Of a DNA stretch of 64,000 bases, positions 1 to 8,342 are shown piece after piece. Source of the stretch: Argyresthia goedartella (Eukaryota; Arthropoda; Insecta; Lepidoptera; Argyresthiidae); the NCBI GenBank assembly GCA_949825045.1, contig OX463809.1, forward strand, positions 2,693,501-2,757,500, in the 5' to 3' direction. The position numbers and the translations under genes were made by a program. Position 1 is the first letter of the stretch. Every line of letters starts with the position of its first letter. The notes beneath the pieces are model-generated. The model saw only the letters and a program-made list of their open reading frames with translations. It had not been told where the DNA came from and ran no database searches.

Positions 1-95
1 CCCCGCAATCGATGAAATTGTATGAGCATGAGATGAACCATAGACACACGCTATGAACGCAGAGTGTTGCGCCATAAGGCTGCTGATGGGTCAAT
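1..95 (+). repeat. Left arm of a long inverted repeat
   Basis: Bases 1-95 read as the reverse complement of 4085-4128 joined to 13425-13474. The BEL element sits between those two pieces. The outer 46 bases are essentially identical and the inner part is diverged (shared core GCCATAAGGCTGC). A short related stretch also appears at 13818-13870. This arm may continue to the left of the window. It is probably the end of an old DNA element or foldback repeat; no transposase is visible. Confidence 0.7.
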
Positions 96-168
96 TTTTC
101 AATTGTGATAGAAATCCCTAGATGTTAGAGATAGATAAGCAGGCTAAATCTCATATTATCCTACTCAG

Positions 169-318
169 TTTCAAAAGAATGTGCGGAGGGCCGGTCCGCT
201 GCTGCAGTTGCCGGTGCCGGCGGGCGTCGGGGCTCAGCCAGTACGGCCAGCACTCCCTCCACACTCGAGCGCACAACCATACACAACCCGTCTCCACCAC
301 CAGCGGATACGTCAAGCG
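169..318 (+). CDS. Exon A of an unrecognised + strand gene
   Basis: The segment begins after a good acceptor (pyrimidine-rich, ending CTACTCAG) and ends at a donor GCG|GTAACC. In frame 0 it codes for about 49 residues rich in Ser, Thr, Ala and Pro (for example GSASTASTPSTLERTT, then PSPPPADTSS). It enters in phase 1 and leaves in phase 1, matching exon B. Its GC content is far above the flanks. Two other frames are also open here, but only this frame keeps phase across the next junction. More exons must lie to the left. The product is not recognised; composition suggests a disordered region. Confidence 0.6.
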
Positions 319-970
319 GTAACCCCTAGCTGCCTTATGACCTCAAGAACAGTTTGCAAAGTGTCGAGGATAGGTGTCTGCTCCTTCGAGCAAAATGGGC
401 ACAATTGTTACCCACAAAAGTCAAAGTCAAAGTCAAAGTACTTTATTACTGTAGATATTTACATATACTTAGCAAACGTCAATTTTGCCTCTTCTCTACG
501 TTGGACCGCTGTGGGAGGAGAATGGCCTAGACACACCCACAGATTGATTTTTAGATCTCTTTTAAAAATAAGTTGTGCTTAATTATTACAAATATGAAAA
601 ATTTAATTATTATGATTAATAAGCAGGAATAAATAATTACAAAATTATTAACAGCAAGGCCTGTGTTGAGCTAGATTAACCCCATACAGTCCTGTCATTT
701 AAGTAATCAACAAAACCAACAAGTCTATATCATATACCTATAAATCCAACATCTAGTTCCCCTTTGCTCAGATGCCCCTCCTGTGTGGGCATACGTGGTT
801 AGACATGTAATATCTGGCCATTATCTTAAGACCCCAGTTAAAAGCAATTTTGGGTTTTTGGTCAATTTTGGTCATGATGACCTCTGAACCTCTCACTTCT
901 CGTCAAACAACTTCATGGCCAAACTTCTACCATTTTCCCAACTTCCTCTTTAAGTACATATCGTTTCCAG
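319..970 (+). other. Intron A-B
   Basis: A 652-base AT-rich intron bounded by GTAACC and TTTCCAG. Apart from the retroelement end at 412-705, nothing functional is visible. Confidence 0.5.
412..705 (-). mobile_element. Retroelement 3' end with simple-repeat tail, copy 1
   Basis: On the - strand this runs from a segment beginning near CTGTATGGGGTTAA to a tail made of short repeats (TCAAAG units at 417-437 on the + strand). The same sequence is found at 63329-63726 in the opposite orientation, there ending in GAATTT units. Shared blocks include the stretch around 616-700 and the one around 490-560. The microsatellite-like tail suggests a non-LTR 3' end or a SINE. It has no coding capacity here and lies in the intron between exons A and B. 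Confidence 0.6.
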
Positions 971-1110
971 CATCAACAGGAACTACAGAGCGGGTAGCGG
1001 AGCCTCCGAAGGCCGAGACGCCACCGGAGGAGCGGCTGAGTCCTCGTGCAGAGATGAGACTAGCCCTGGATCGGGGGAAGGACATGCTGGCAGATCAGGA
1101 GGGATCCTGG
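971..1110 (+). CDS. Exon B of an unrecognised + strand gene
   Basis: The acceptor is TCGTTTCCAG and the donor is TCCTGG|GTAAGG. The exon enters in phase 1 and leaves in phase 0. It codes for about 47 residues, including AEPPKAETPPEERLSPRA and MRLALDRGKDML, a charged and probably partly helical stretch ending in Gln-Glu-Gly-Ser-Trp. High GC in third positions contrasts with the AT-rich flanks. A second possible acceptor (CATCAACAG, nine bases downstream) keeps the same frame. I do not recognise the family. Confidence 0.65.
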
Positions 1111-2343
1111 GTAAGGCTGTTGGCTACTCCTGGTGTCGTTTGGGAGAACGTCGCTTATTGGTTCATGGTTACTTCACCAAAGCAGATTTTGGGCGATCTG
1201 TGTAGCAGAATAGTCAAGATATCAAGTCCATTATAAAATCAAATGAGCTAAGAGAATAGGATTATATGAACAGTTATTCTGAAGTGCAATGAGTCTTTGT
1301 AAATGTTATTGTAGGAGCAAGAGGCTTTTACTAGTATTATAAATTGCTGTATTATACATTTATGAGACAGTTAATAAGACTGAGCGTTTTTGAGACCGTA
1401 CTCTGTTCAATAGTAGGTATTTATGCAAAAAACACCGGTACACAAATTCCCCTCATGTCGAATCGTCGCCTAAGAACTATTCACTTCAATAACGTTCAAT
1501 TGGGATTGCTATTCCTTTTCAAAACCAAGGCGGGAGTTAGAATCCCGCATGAGTTAAAAAAAATAAGGTTTTGAATGTTTAAAATTAGTGGAATTTGTCT
1601 CTCGTTTAACCAATCCAAAAGCTGCTTTCAACCTCTGGAGACTTGGATCCTGTTATTAGGCATTGGGATTTTAAACCTCATGACATGGTAATGAAATTCG
1701 AACCAAGGGGAAATAATAAAACGATCCAACAAATGAGCAAATGACCTTGAACAGCGGAATTTCCTGAAAGATGCGAATAAAACTCTGAATTTCGTGAAAT
1801 AACTAATGTACGCGACTAAATTGCCAAATAATTTAGCCACCGCTTATTGGCTAAATAAAGACTGTCTGGGCGCAGTAGTGGGTCTGTTCGCTCACCCCCC
1901 CCCCCCCCCCCTTTATCCTTCGTGTTATGTTGAACATGTAAGAACAACAAAATCTAACGCTTGTTTGTATTTTATGTTAGTCGAATTAAGGTTTTCAAGT
2001 TGCTATTTTTAGATTTCTAGTTGCGGAATTCGCGATATAGCTAGTATTCATAGTCGCGATCATTTTTGTCGCTGTTCAGTAATTCAGTCAACCAAAACCA
2101 GTATTTTTGCTAGGCAAAACTTGGATTTACAATCATATGTTAAAATACCCCTTTTAAAATTCCAGCGCCAAATTCCATGTTAAATAATTTACCGTTGACA
2201 TATGTGTATACAATACATGTGATTCATTACACATCCAAGACCTAAGAGGAGACCTTTTACTCATCTAGCTGTGACGAGATGACTGTTACGTCGCACATAG
2301 ATCTGGTATGTGATTTTAGTATTTAAGGCTGTTGGCATCCCAG
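1111..2343 (+). other. Intron B-C with poly-C tract and repeat scrap
   Basis: The 1.2 kb intron carries a run of 17 C (1895-1911). It is followed at 1912-1952 by a scrap of the MITE family whose fuller copy lies at 43171-43378 (shared block CTTTATCCTTCGTGTTA). No other coding signal is visible; the short open frames here have no coding character. Confidence 0.5.
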
Positions 2344-2518
2344 GCTGGCGCGTCCGACCCCTGGTCGTTTCGCGCGGCGTGTCAGCGTTCGCTGCTGCGG
2401 CGGGTGTCCAGCGCGGACGCGGTCACTCTCACCCTACCGCCGACCGCACGCTGCTCCCGCCCCGCGCACCGCACCGCCCCACATACTACTTCGCGCAGTT
2501 CTGTATATGCTTGGAAGG
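2344..2518 (+). CDS. Exon C, whose 3' end is the founder of a tandem array
   Basis: The acceptor is GGCATCCCAG and the donor is TTGGAAGG|GTGAGT. The exon enters in phase 0 (matching exon B) and leaves in phase 1 (matching exon D at 14281). It codes for 58 residues rich in Arg, Ser, Ala and Thr (SDPWSFRAACQRSLLRR, then VTLTLPP) and is strongly GC-rich up to about 2478. The last 40 bases (from CCCACATACTACTTCGCG) and the first bases of the intron are repeated about 24 times immediately downstream. Because every downstream unit has the same donor, which one is used cannot be told from sequence. Confidence 0.6.
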
Positions 2519-3930
2519 GTGAGTTGTTGACGGACCGCCCTACATGCTACTTCGCGCAGTTCTGTATATGCTTGGAAGGGTGAGTTGTTGACGGATCGCC
2601 CTACATACTACTTCGCGCAGTTCAGTATATGCTTGGAAGGGTGAGTTGTTGACGGGCCGCCCCACATACTACTTCGCGAAGTTCTGTATATACTTGGAAG
2701 GGTGAGTTGTTGACGGACCGCCCTACATACTACTTCGCGCAGTTCTGTATAGGAAGGGTGAGTTGTTGACAGACCGCCCTACATACTACTTCGCGCAGTT
2801 CTGTATATGCTTGGAAGGGTGAGTTGTTGACGGACCGCCCTACATACTACTTCGCGCAGGTCTGTATATGCTTGGAAGGGTGAGTTGTTGACGGACCACC
2901 CTACATACTACTTCGCGCAGTTCTGTATATGCTTGGAAGGGTGAGTTGTTGACGGATCGCCCTACATACTACTTCGCGCAGTTCTGTATATGTTTGGAAG
3001 GGTGAGTTGCTGACGGGCCGCCCCACATACTACTTCGCGAAGTTCTGTATATACTTGGAAGGGTGAATTGTTGACGGACCGCCCTACATACTACTTCGCG
3101 CAGTTCTGTATATGCTTGGAAGGGTGAGTTGTTGACGGATCGCCCTACATACTACTTCGCGCAGTTCTGTATATGCTTGGAAGGGTGAGTTGTTGACAGA
3201 CCGCCCTACATACTACTTCGCGCAGTTCTGTATATGCTTGGAAGGGTGAGTTGTTGACGGACCGCCCTACATACTACTTCGCGCAGGTCTGTATATGCTT
3301 GGAAGGGTGAGTTGTTGACGGACCGCCCTACATACTACTTCGCGCAGTTCTATATATGCTTGGAAGGGTGAGTTGTTGACGGATCGCCCTACATACTACT
3401 TCGCGCAGTTCTGTATATGCTTGGAAGGGTGAGTTGTTGACGGACCGCCCTACATACTACTTCGCGCAGTTCTGTATATGCTTGGAAGGGTGAGTTGTTG
3501 ACGGAGCGCCCTACATAGTACTTCGCGCAGTTCTGTATATGCTTGGAAGGGTGAGTTGTTGACGGACCGCCCTACATACTACTTCGCGCAGTTCTATATA
3601 TGCTTGGAAGGGTGAGTTGTTGACGGACCGCCCTACATACTACTTCGCGCAGTTCTATATATGCTTGGAAGGGTGAGTTGTTGACGGACCGCCCCACATA
3701 CTACTTCGCGCAGTTCTGAATATGCTTGGAAGGGTGAGTTGTTGACGGACCGCCCTACATACTACTTCGCGCAGTTTTGTATATTCATGGAAGGGTGAGT
3801 TAGTGACGGACCGCGCCGCCCAACATACTACTTCACGCAGTTCTGCATATGTTTGGACGGGCGATTTCTTGATGGACCTTACCACCCACATACTACTTCG
3901 CGCAGTTCTATATTGCTTGAAAGGGTGAGT
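2477..3930 (+). repeat. 61-bp tandem array containing a repeated 5' splice site
   Basis: About 24 head-to-tail copies of a 61-bp unit. Each runs through CATACTACTTCGCGCAG, then TTCTGTATATGCTTGGAAGG, then GTGAGTTGTTGACGG. Most copies differ by a few substitutions. One copy near 2745 lacks five bases, and the last units (3780-3930) are the most diverged. Each unit carries the AAGG|GTGAGT donor of exon C and a CAG 20 bases before it. As 61 is not a multiple of three, reading through the array would shift frame. Confidence 0.95.
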
Positions 3931-4084
3931 TCGGTTTTACCAATCGAGACCGAATCTTATCGGTTTATGTAGACAAATGAGAATATTTAGCTTAACTTAT
4001 GGTGTTTAAACACCACCATAGTAACATCGTCGGTGACATAATGCTGCTGTCATATTGTTGAGGGAACTTAGGGGCGTTGCGTAT

Positions 4085-4128
4085 CAGGAGCCTTATGGCG
4101 TAACTCTCTGAAGTTCATAGCGTGTGTC
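4085..4128 (-). repeat. Right arm of the inverted repeat, part 1
   Basis: This matches the reverse complement of bases 47-90 with several mismatches (AGCCTTATGGCG and GTTCATAGCGTGTGTC shared). It is cut at GTGTC by the BEL element and resumes at 13425. Confidence 0.7.
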
Positions 4129-4675
4129 TGTTCGATTCCAAATCGATATTCGATCGATGGTTTCTGAACGGCCATTTTGAATTTGACGTTAGCTGCCAAC
4201 CTGGCAGTGTTTTGACAACTGACAGACGAAAGCCCTCGCAATGTAAACGCGTTTTGGTTAGGGTATTGAAATTAAATCGCAGGCCATCTGGAATGTATTC
4301 GGGTTTCCCTCAGGATTGTCTATATAGCTGAGTGTGTTGTGGTTCCCCGAACCAGATAAAGTTCGCATTTACGTGGCCGATTGTTTTTTTACCACGTAAC
4401 ATAACCTGTGTTGGAACACTGTGCTCATCGAAGCTGGCCCGCCAGTCGTACCTGGTTGGCTGAAGAACCTGTCTACCAAGAAGAGCCTAGGGTGCACCCG
4501 GGCCTTGCAGAGAGACAGGAGGTTGACGGGACCGAAGCACAGACCAGGTTAGATCGACCCCAATCACTTCAGTTCGGTGAATCGCCGACGTTCACACTTC
4601 TTGGCAACTGATCGTTACGCTACCTCGTAGCTGATGGGCCCCTACGAGGTCATTAGGTGCTGAGAAGCCTGAACA
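4129..4675 (+). repeat. 5' LTR of BEL element
   Basis: 547 bp, TG...CA ends. It is identical to the 3' LTR except for about four substitutions (in the segments near 4138, 4308, 4383 and 4575). The strand transfer signals are not obvious. A possible primer site beginning TGGAAGC starts three bases after the LTR, but I cannot name the tRNA. Confidence 0.95.
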
Positions 4676-5218
4676 ATTTGGAAGCTAGAGCGTGGCTTCC
4701 TGAGATTTGCAGCCGTCAAGGGCTCCAGGAAGGCACGATTTGGGACTATCAATCTGTAGGTATAGGCGGTTATTAGATAACTTGGTTGTGTTCCTATATC
4801 CACATAGATTGGTAGTATTGTAAGCTATAGGTCTATTGCTGGTAGTAGATAGACAGACATTGAATTGAAAATTGCATTGAAGTACCAGTTAGTCAATCTA
4901 TTAGTGGTCTAGTAATGCTATTGAATGAATGTTTTGGTTAACATAGGTAGTTACATCTATTGATAGCAGGCTATTACATTGTTTTCAGTTATAGCAATTT
5001 ATAACTTGAACTAATATTGACTATCTGTGTGTGTTATAATGATAAAGGGAAACTAAATTGTATTTACAGAATTTATATAGATATAAAACTCGGTTCCTAT
5101 TGTTTAAGGAAAACAACATTGTTTAAGTTATAGTTTAGGGTTCCCTCGTTTGGGTTGTAGACTGGAGGGTCCAATAAAATTGAGTTACTGCAAATTGTGA
5201 GTAAGTATCGTTCCGATC
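4676..5218 (+). other. BEL 5' leader
   Basis: The 543-bp untranslated region between the 5' LTR and the gag ATG is AT-rich and contains no convincing ORF. It would hold the primer-binding site and packaging signals of the element. Confidence 0.6.
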
Positions 5219-6451
5219 ATGTCGTTATCTGAAATCCAGAAGGGTGTTTCTAAGGAACTCAGATGGTTTTCCTCCACACACGGTCTGATAGACCGTTTAG
5301 ATAGGCATGATGTGGTATTGGAGCGGTCTATGGACGTTAAGGAACGTTACAATAGGGTGCTCGAATTGTCCGCGCAGGCGGAATCAGTTGATGGTTGCGC
5401 ACCTGACAGGCTGTCACGGTTGATAGGGTATGTCGACCAATGTATAGAGATGGCAGCTGCTATCACGCAGAAGGCTGCGGACATACGTAGACAGCGCGAG
5501 TCCAGCCATGGTGGTGACATTGAAGCACCTCTGCCGCTTCAGGGTTCAGGGTCCAGGTTACCTGCCATAACTATGCCTACTTTTGACGGAGTGTCCGGTG
5601 AATGGATGAGCTTCATCAATCTGTTCGACAGTTTGGTGCACATGCGATCGGACATTACCAAGTCTGTCAAGATGGCTCAGCTGGTGGCAGCATTGAGGGG
5701 TGAGCCTAGGGAGCTGGTCGCTCACTTGACAGTTACGGAGGGTAACTATGAAACGGCCAGGCAATTGTTGGTCAGACGTTACCATAACAAACGGAGGTTG
5801 GCCGATGCCCAACTGAACCGTTTGTTTAGTATCCCGGTTGTGAACAAGGTCGGGGCCATACAGACGGAGGTTTTGAACCCATTGTTGTCCGTCACCAAGG
5901 CTCTAGAGAATCTTGGACTTCCGGTTGGTGAATGGTCGTACCTACTGTTGTACATTGTACTTTCCCGCCTACCCGCTGACGTGCAGACTCGTTTCGAACA
6001 GTCTCACGGGAGGTCGGCCGAGGACCTGCCCGCCTTCTCCGACTTGGTCGGATTCTTGGAAGAGGAGGCTCGACGGGCAGAGAATTTGGGGTTGACGGTC
6101 ACCCATCCTTCGGAGCCACAGAGAGCTGCCGGGAGCGCTGTGAGTAGGGGCCCTCCGACGAGGAAGGACCGCACCAACCGGCAGTCGTATGGGACTGTGA
6201 GTGAATTGACCCCACATGGTGAGACCTGCCCATGTTGTAGGCAGATTGGCCATGCTGTGGCCAATTGCAATAAGTTCGGGGAACTTAGGGTTCAGGGACG
6301 GCGCCGGATGGCCAAGCAGCGGAGCTGGTGTTTCCTGTGCCTCGGGCCACACATGGCTAGGGACTGCACGCGCACAAAAATGTGCGGATATTGTGGTGGG
6401 GCCCACAACAATCTGTTGTGCATGAACCGCACTCAGAGAAAAATCGGCTAA
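5219..6451 (+). CDS. gag: BEL/Pao Gag polyprotein part
   Basis: A 410-codon open frame starting at the first ATG after the leader. Gag forms the particle core and binds the element RNA. The N-terminal third is helical and charged. The middle (about residues 115-250) is the conserved region of BEL/Pao Gag (FDGVSGEWMSFINLFDSLV type, followed by the ALRGEP and RRYHNKRRL segments). The C-terminus has zinc-knuckle-like clusters: CPCC near residue 335, CFLCLGPHMARDC near 370 and CGYC near 390. The frame ends at a TAA inside the foreign insert that begins at about 6427, so the last eight or so codons may not be native. In an intact element the frame would continue toward protease. Confidence 0.9.
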   Translation: MSLSEIQKGVSKELRWFSSTHGLIDRLDRHDVVLERSMDVKERYNRVLELSAQAESVDGCAPDRLSRLIGYVDQCIEMAAAITQKAADIRRQRESSHGGDIEAPLPLQGSGSRLPAITMPTFDGVSGEWMSFINLFDSLVHMRSDITKSVKMAQLVAALRGEPRELVAHLTVTEGNYETARQLLVRRYHNKRRLADAQLNRLFSIPVVNKVGAIQTEVLNPLLSVTKALENLGLPVGEWSYLLLYIVLSRLPADVQTRFEQSHGRSAEDLPAFSDLVGFLEEEARRAENLGLTVTHPSEPQRAAGSAVSRGPPTRKDRTNRQSYGTVSELTPHGETCPCCRQIGHAVANCNKFGELRVQGRRRMAKQRSWCFLCLGPHMARDCTRTKMCGYCGGAHNNLLCMNRTQRKIG

Positions 6452-6656
6452 CAAAGCGACAATAAAAGCTTTGTTAGAATTTTATTGTTACCGCACGTAA
6501 GTGCATCGTCGCTGCAGCTATAGGCCCATAGTTGCTGTGGCAACTTTTTTATTGTTGAAATTATTTTTGTTATTTTAGCTAAAGACACTTACATACGGTA
6601 ACTATGTTAAAAATGTTTAAACGGGATAACAACGGCACGTTGTCAACTTATCAAAG

Positions 6657-6830
6657 TTATGAAGTGATATTGTAGCAAAGTTTAATCTATCAAAATAGGC
6701 GTTGTTACTATGGCTAAATGGTGTTGTTGACACGGCAACGTTATGAAGTGATGTTACAGTAAAGTTTAATCTATCAAAATAACAGTTGTTACTACGGCTA
6801 AATGATGTTGTTGATACGGCAACGTTATAT
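6657..6830. repeat. 84-bp tandem duplication inside the insert
   Basis: Two diverged copies start at 6657 and 6741 (shared TTATGAAGTGATNTTNNAG and TTTAATCTATCAAAATA). A third partial copy starts near 6826. Confidence 0.8.
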
Positions 6831-7149
6831 ACTAACAAAATACGAAGTTGATGTTTTAACAAAGTATTCTTAGATAAAATTACAAAGTGACGTCTTATAC
6901 TTGTTCTCGCAAGCGCAAACTGTTTCTCCTATTCTGCCAGTTTCAACGTGGATTTCGTGCAGAGAAGTAGTGTTTGTGCTCAAGAGTGATATGAAATATG
7001 GCATTGGAGACTTTTTTAACAGAAAATAAACTGCGGCATCTGCTGCAGTCTATGCTTGGTAACAGTGCCCTAATACAATTATGAGGTTCATGTCGTTGAC
7101 CCGTTGTCGTTGTCGTTCACCGTCTTGAATCCAGAAACCAACCAAACAA

Positions 7150-7527
7150 AATCGCGATAAATCTGCTGCAAGAAGACTCCAACCTCATGCAACAATGGTC
7201 GCAACAATGGAACTCAACAATGGCCGGCAAATTGGGCTCAGATCTTGTTCCAGGCTCCAAACTAAAGGGGTCCCAGCTTCCAAGGCGCGACTGGTGTAAC
7301 TTCAACAGACTACGCACGGGACTACGCATGGACGCTGTGCCCAATATAAACATCGCTGCGGCTGGATAGACTCCCCTTCTTGTACCTGCGGAATTGAAGT
7401 ACAAGACATCCAACATATTATCTCTGAATGCCCAGAAACGTGATATACCGGGGTACCTCCCGAGGACCTGATCAAGCTTACTGACGAAGCCACCGAGTGG
7501 CTTAAATCCCTTAATATTAACTTGTAA
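7150..7527 (+). pseudogene. LINE ORF2 3' end fragment
   Basis: Read with a small frame correction, this encodes the C-terminus typical of Jockey/CR1-like non-LTR ORF2 proteins: RRDWCNFNRLRTG, then WIDSPSCTCG, then QDIQHIISECP, ending in a short tail and a stop near TTAATATTAACTTGTAA. The Cys-His motif (CxCG...H...CP) is the usual terminal motif of these proteins. The upstream RT is absent, so this is a 5'-truncated, dead copy. Its 3' tail is AATAAATAAGTAAAG-like. It travelled inside, or inserted into, the element between gag and pol. Confidence 0.75.
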
Positions 7528-8342
7528 TTTGGTATGAACTGTTTACTAATGCCATAGGAATAAATAAGTAAAGTACATTATTTATTACATACTTTTGATA
7601 TAAATATTTTCTTATTTTCTTTTAGGATTCTCAAATACCTCTATCCTCTTATCGTATCTTGTGCTACCCAAGCAATTTTACTATATTGTAGATTTCAATC
7701 CCTTCACTTTGTAAATGGTACACTGAAAAAAATCTATATTCCTCGAAGCATATATATTGTTACGGGTATACGTACCTTGAACGGAGTGCTCTGTGTATGC
7801 ACCATACAGATGTATGGTGTGCATTAAACATAGTTCAGGGTACGCATACTCCTGGAATAATAGTCAGAAGCTTCGGGGAGTATATCATATTTTTTCATGG
7901 TGTACCATTAACAAAGTGCAGGGATAAGATCAGCCATGTTACTTTGCTAGAGCAGCAAAATATATACGAGAAAAGTAACTTTGTCGGAGAAGCAACGGTG
8001 AATTGATAAAAGCACAAAGGAAGATAGCTAATTCAACAAAACAAAGTTAGATCCACGGACAGTAAACCTTTGTCTTTTTAGCAAAACCCCTTGTCATCGG
8101 GACAATATACCTTTGATATGATAGCTAAAGGCATTTGTCATGGGAACAAAAGGACAAGAAATCATATAGTGACACGAACAATTTTAGCATTGTAATTTCA
8201 ACAATGTTTTATTGCTATTACATCAAAATTGGTAAATTTACTTAGTAACAATAAAAACGTTGCCCTCATAACTATGCACCTTTGACGGCTGTCCAGCATC
8301 AAAGTTTTTTGTTGCAATGGCAATATTTTTTTGAGAGTGCGG

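Larger units (their letters stand above)
6427..8342. mobile_element. 1.9 kb insertion between gag and pol
   Basis: A low-GC segment unlike the flanking gag and pol. Its ends are imperfect inverted repeats: CCGCACTCAGAGAAAAAT at 6427 and the reverse complement of CCGCACTCTCAAAAAAAT at 8342 (15 of 18 match). A subterminal stretch around TTTTTATTGTT also recurs inverted near 6545 and 8240. No clear target duplication is seen. Inside are an 84-bp tandem duplication, a stem-loop near 6448-6477 and the 3' end of a LINE. No transposase is present, so it is best read as a non-autonomous DNA element or a composite. The exact ends are uncertain by a few bases. Confidence 0.6.

Noticed and set aside
850..1236. 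128-codon single-exon gene
   Set aside because: Only 971-1110 has coding character, and it is bounded by good splice sites. The rest is intron read-through.
6427..8342. Helitron in minus orientation
   Set aside because: A hairpin near one end and a CTGA looked suggestive, but both ends also form an inverted repeat, which Helitrons lack, and no typical TC start with consistent flanks could be settled.
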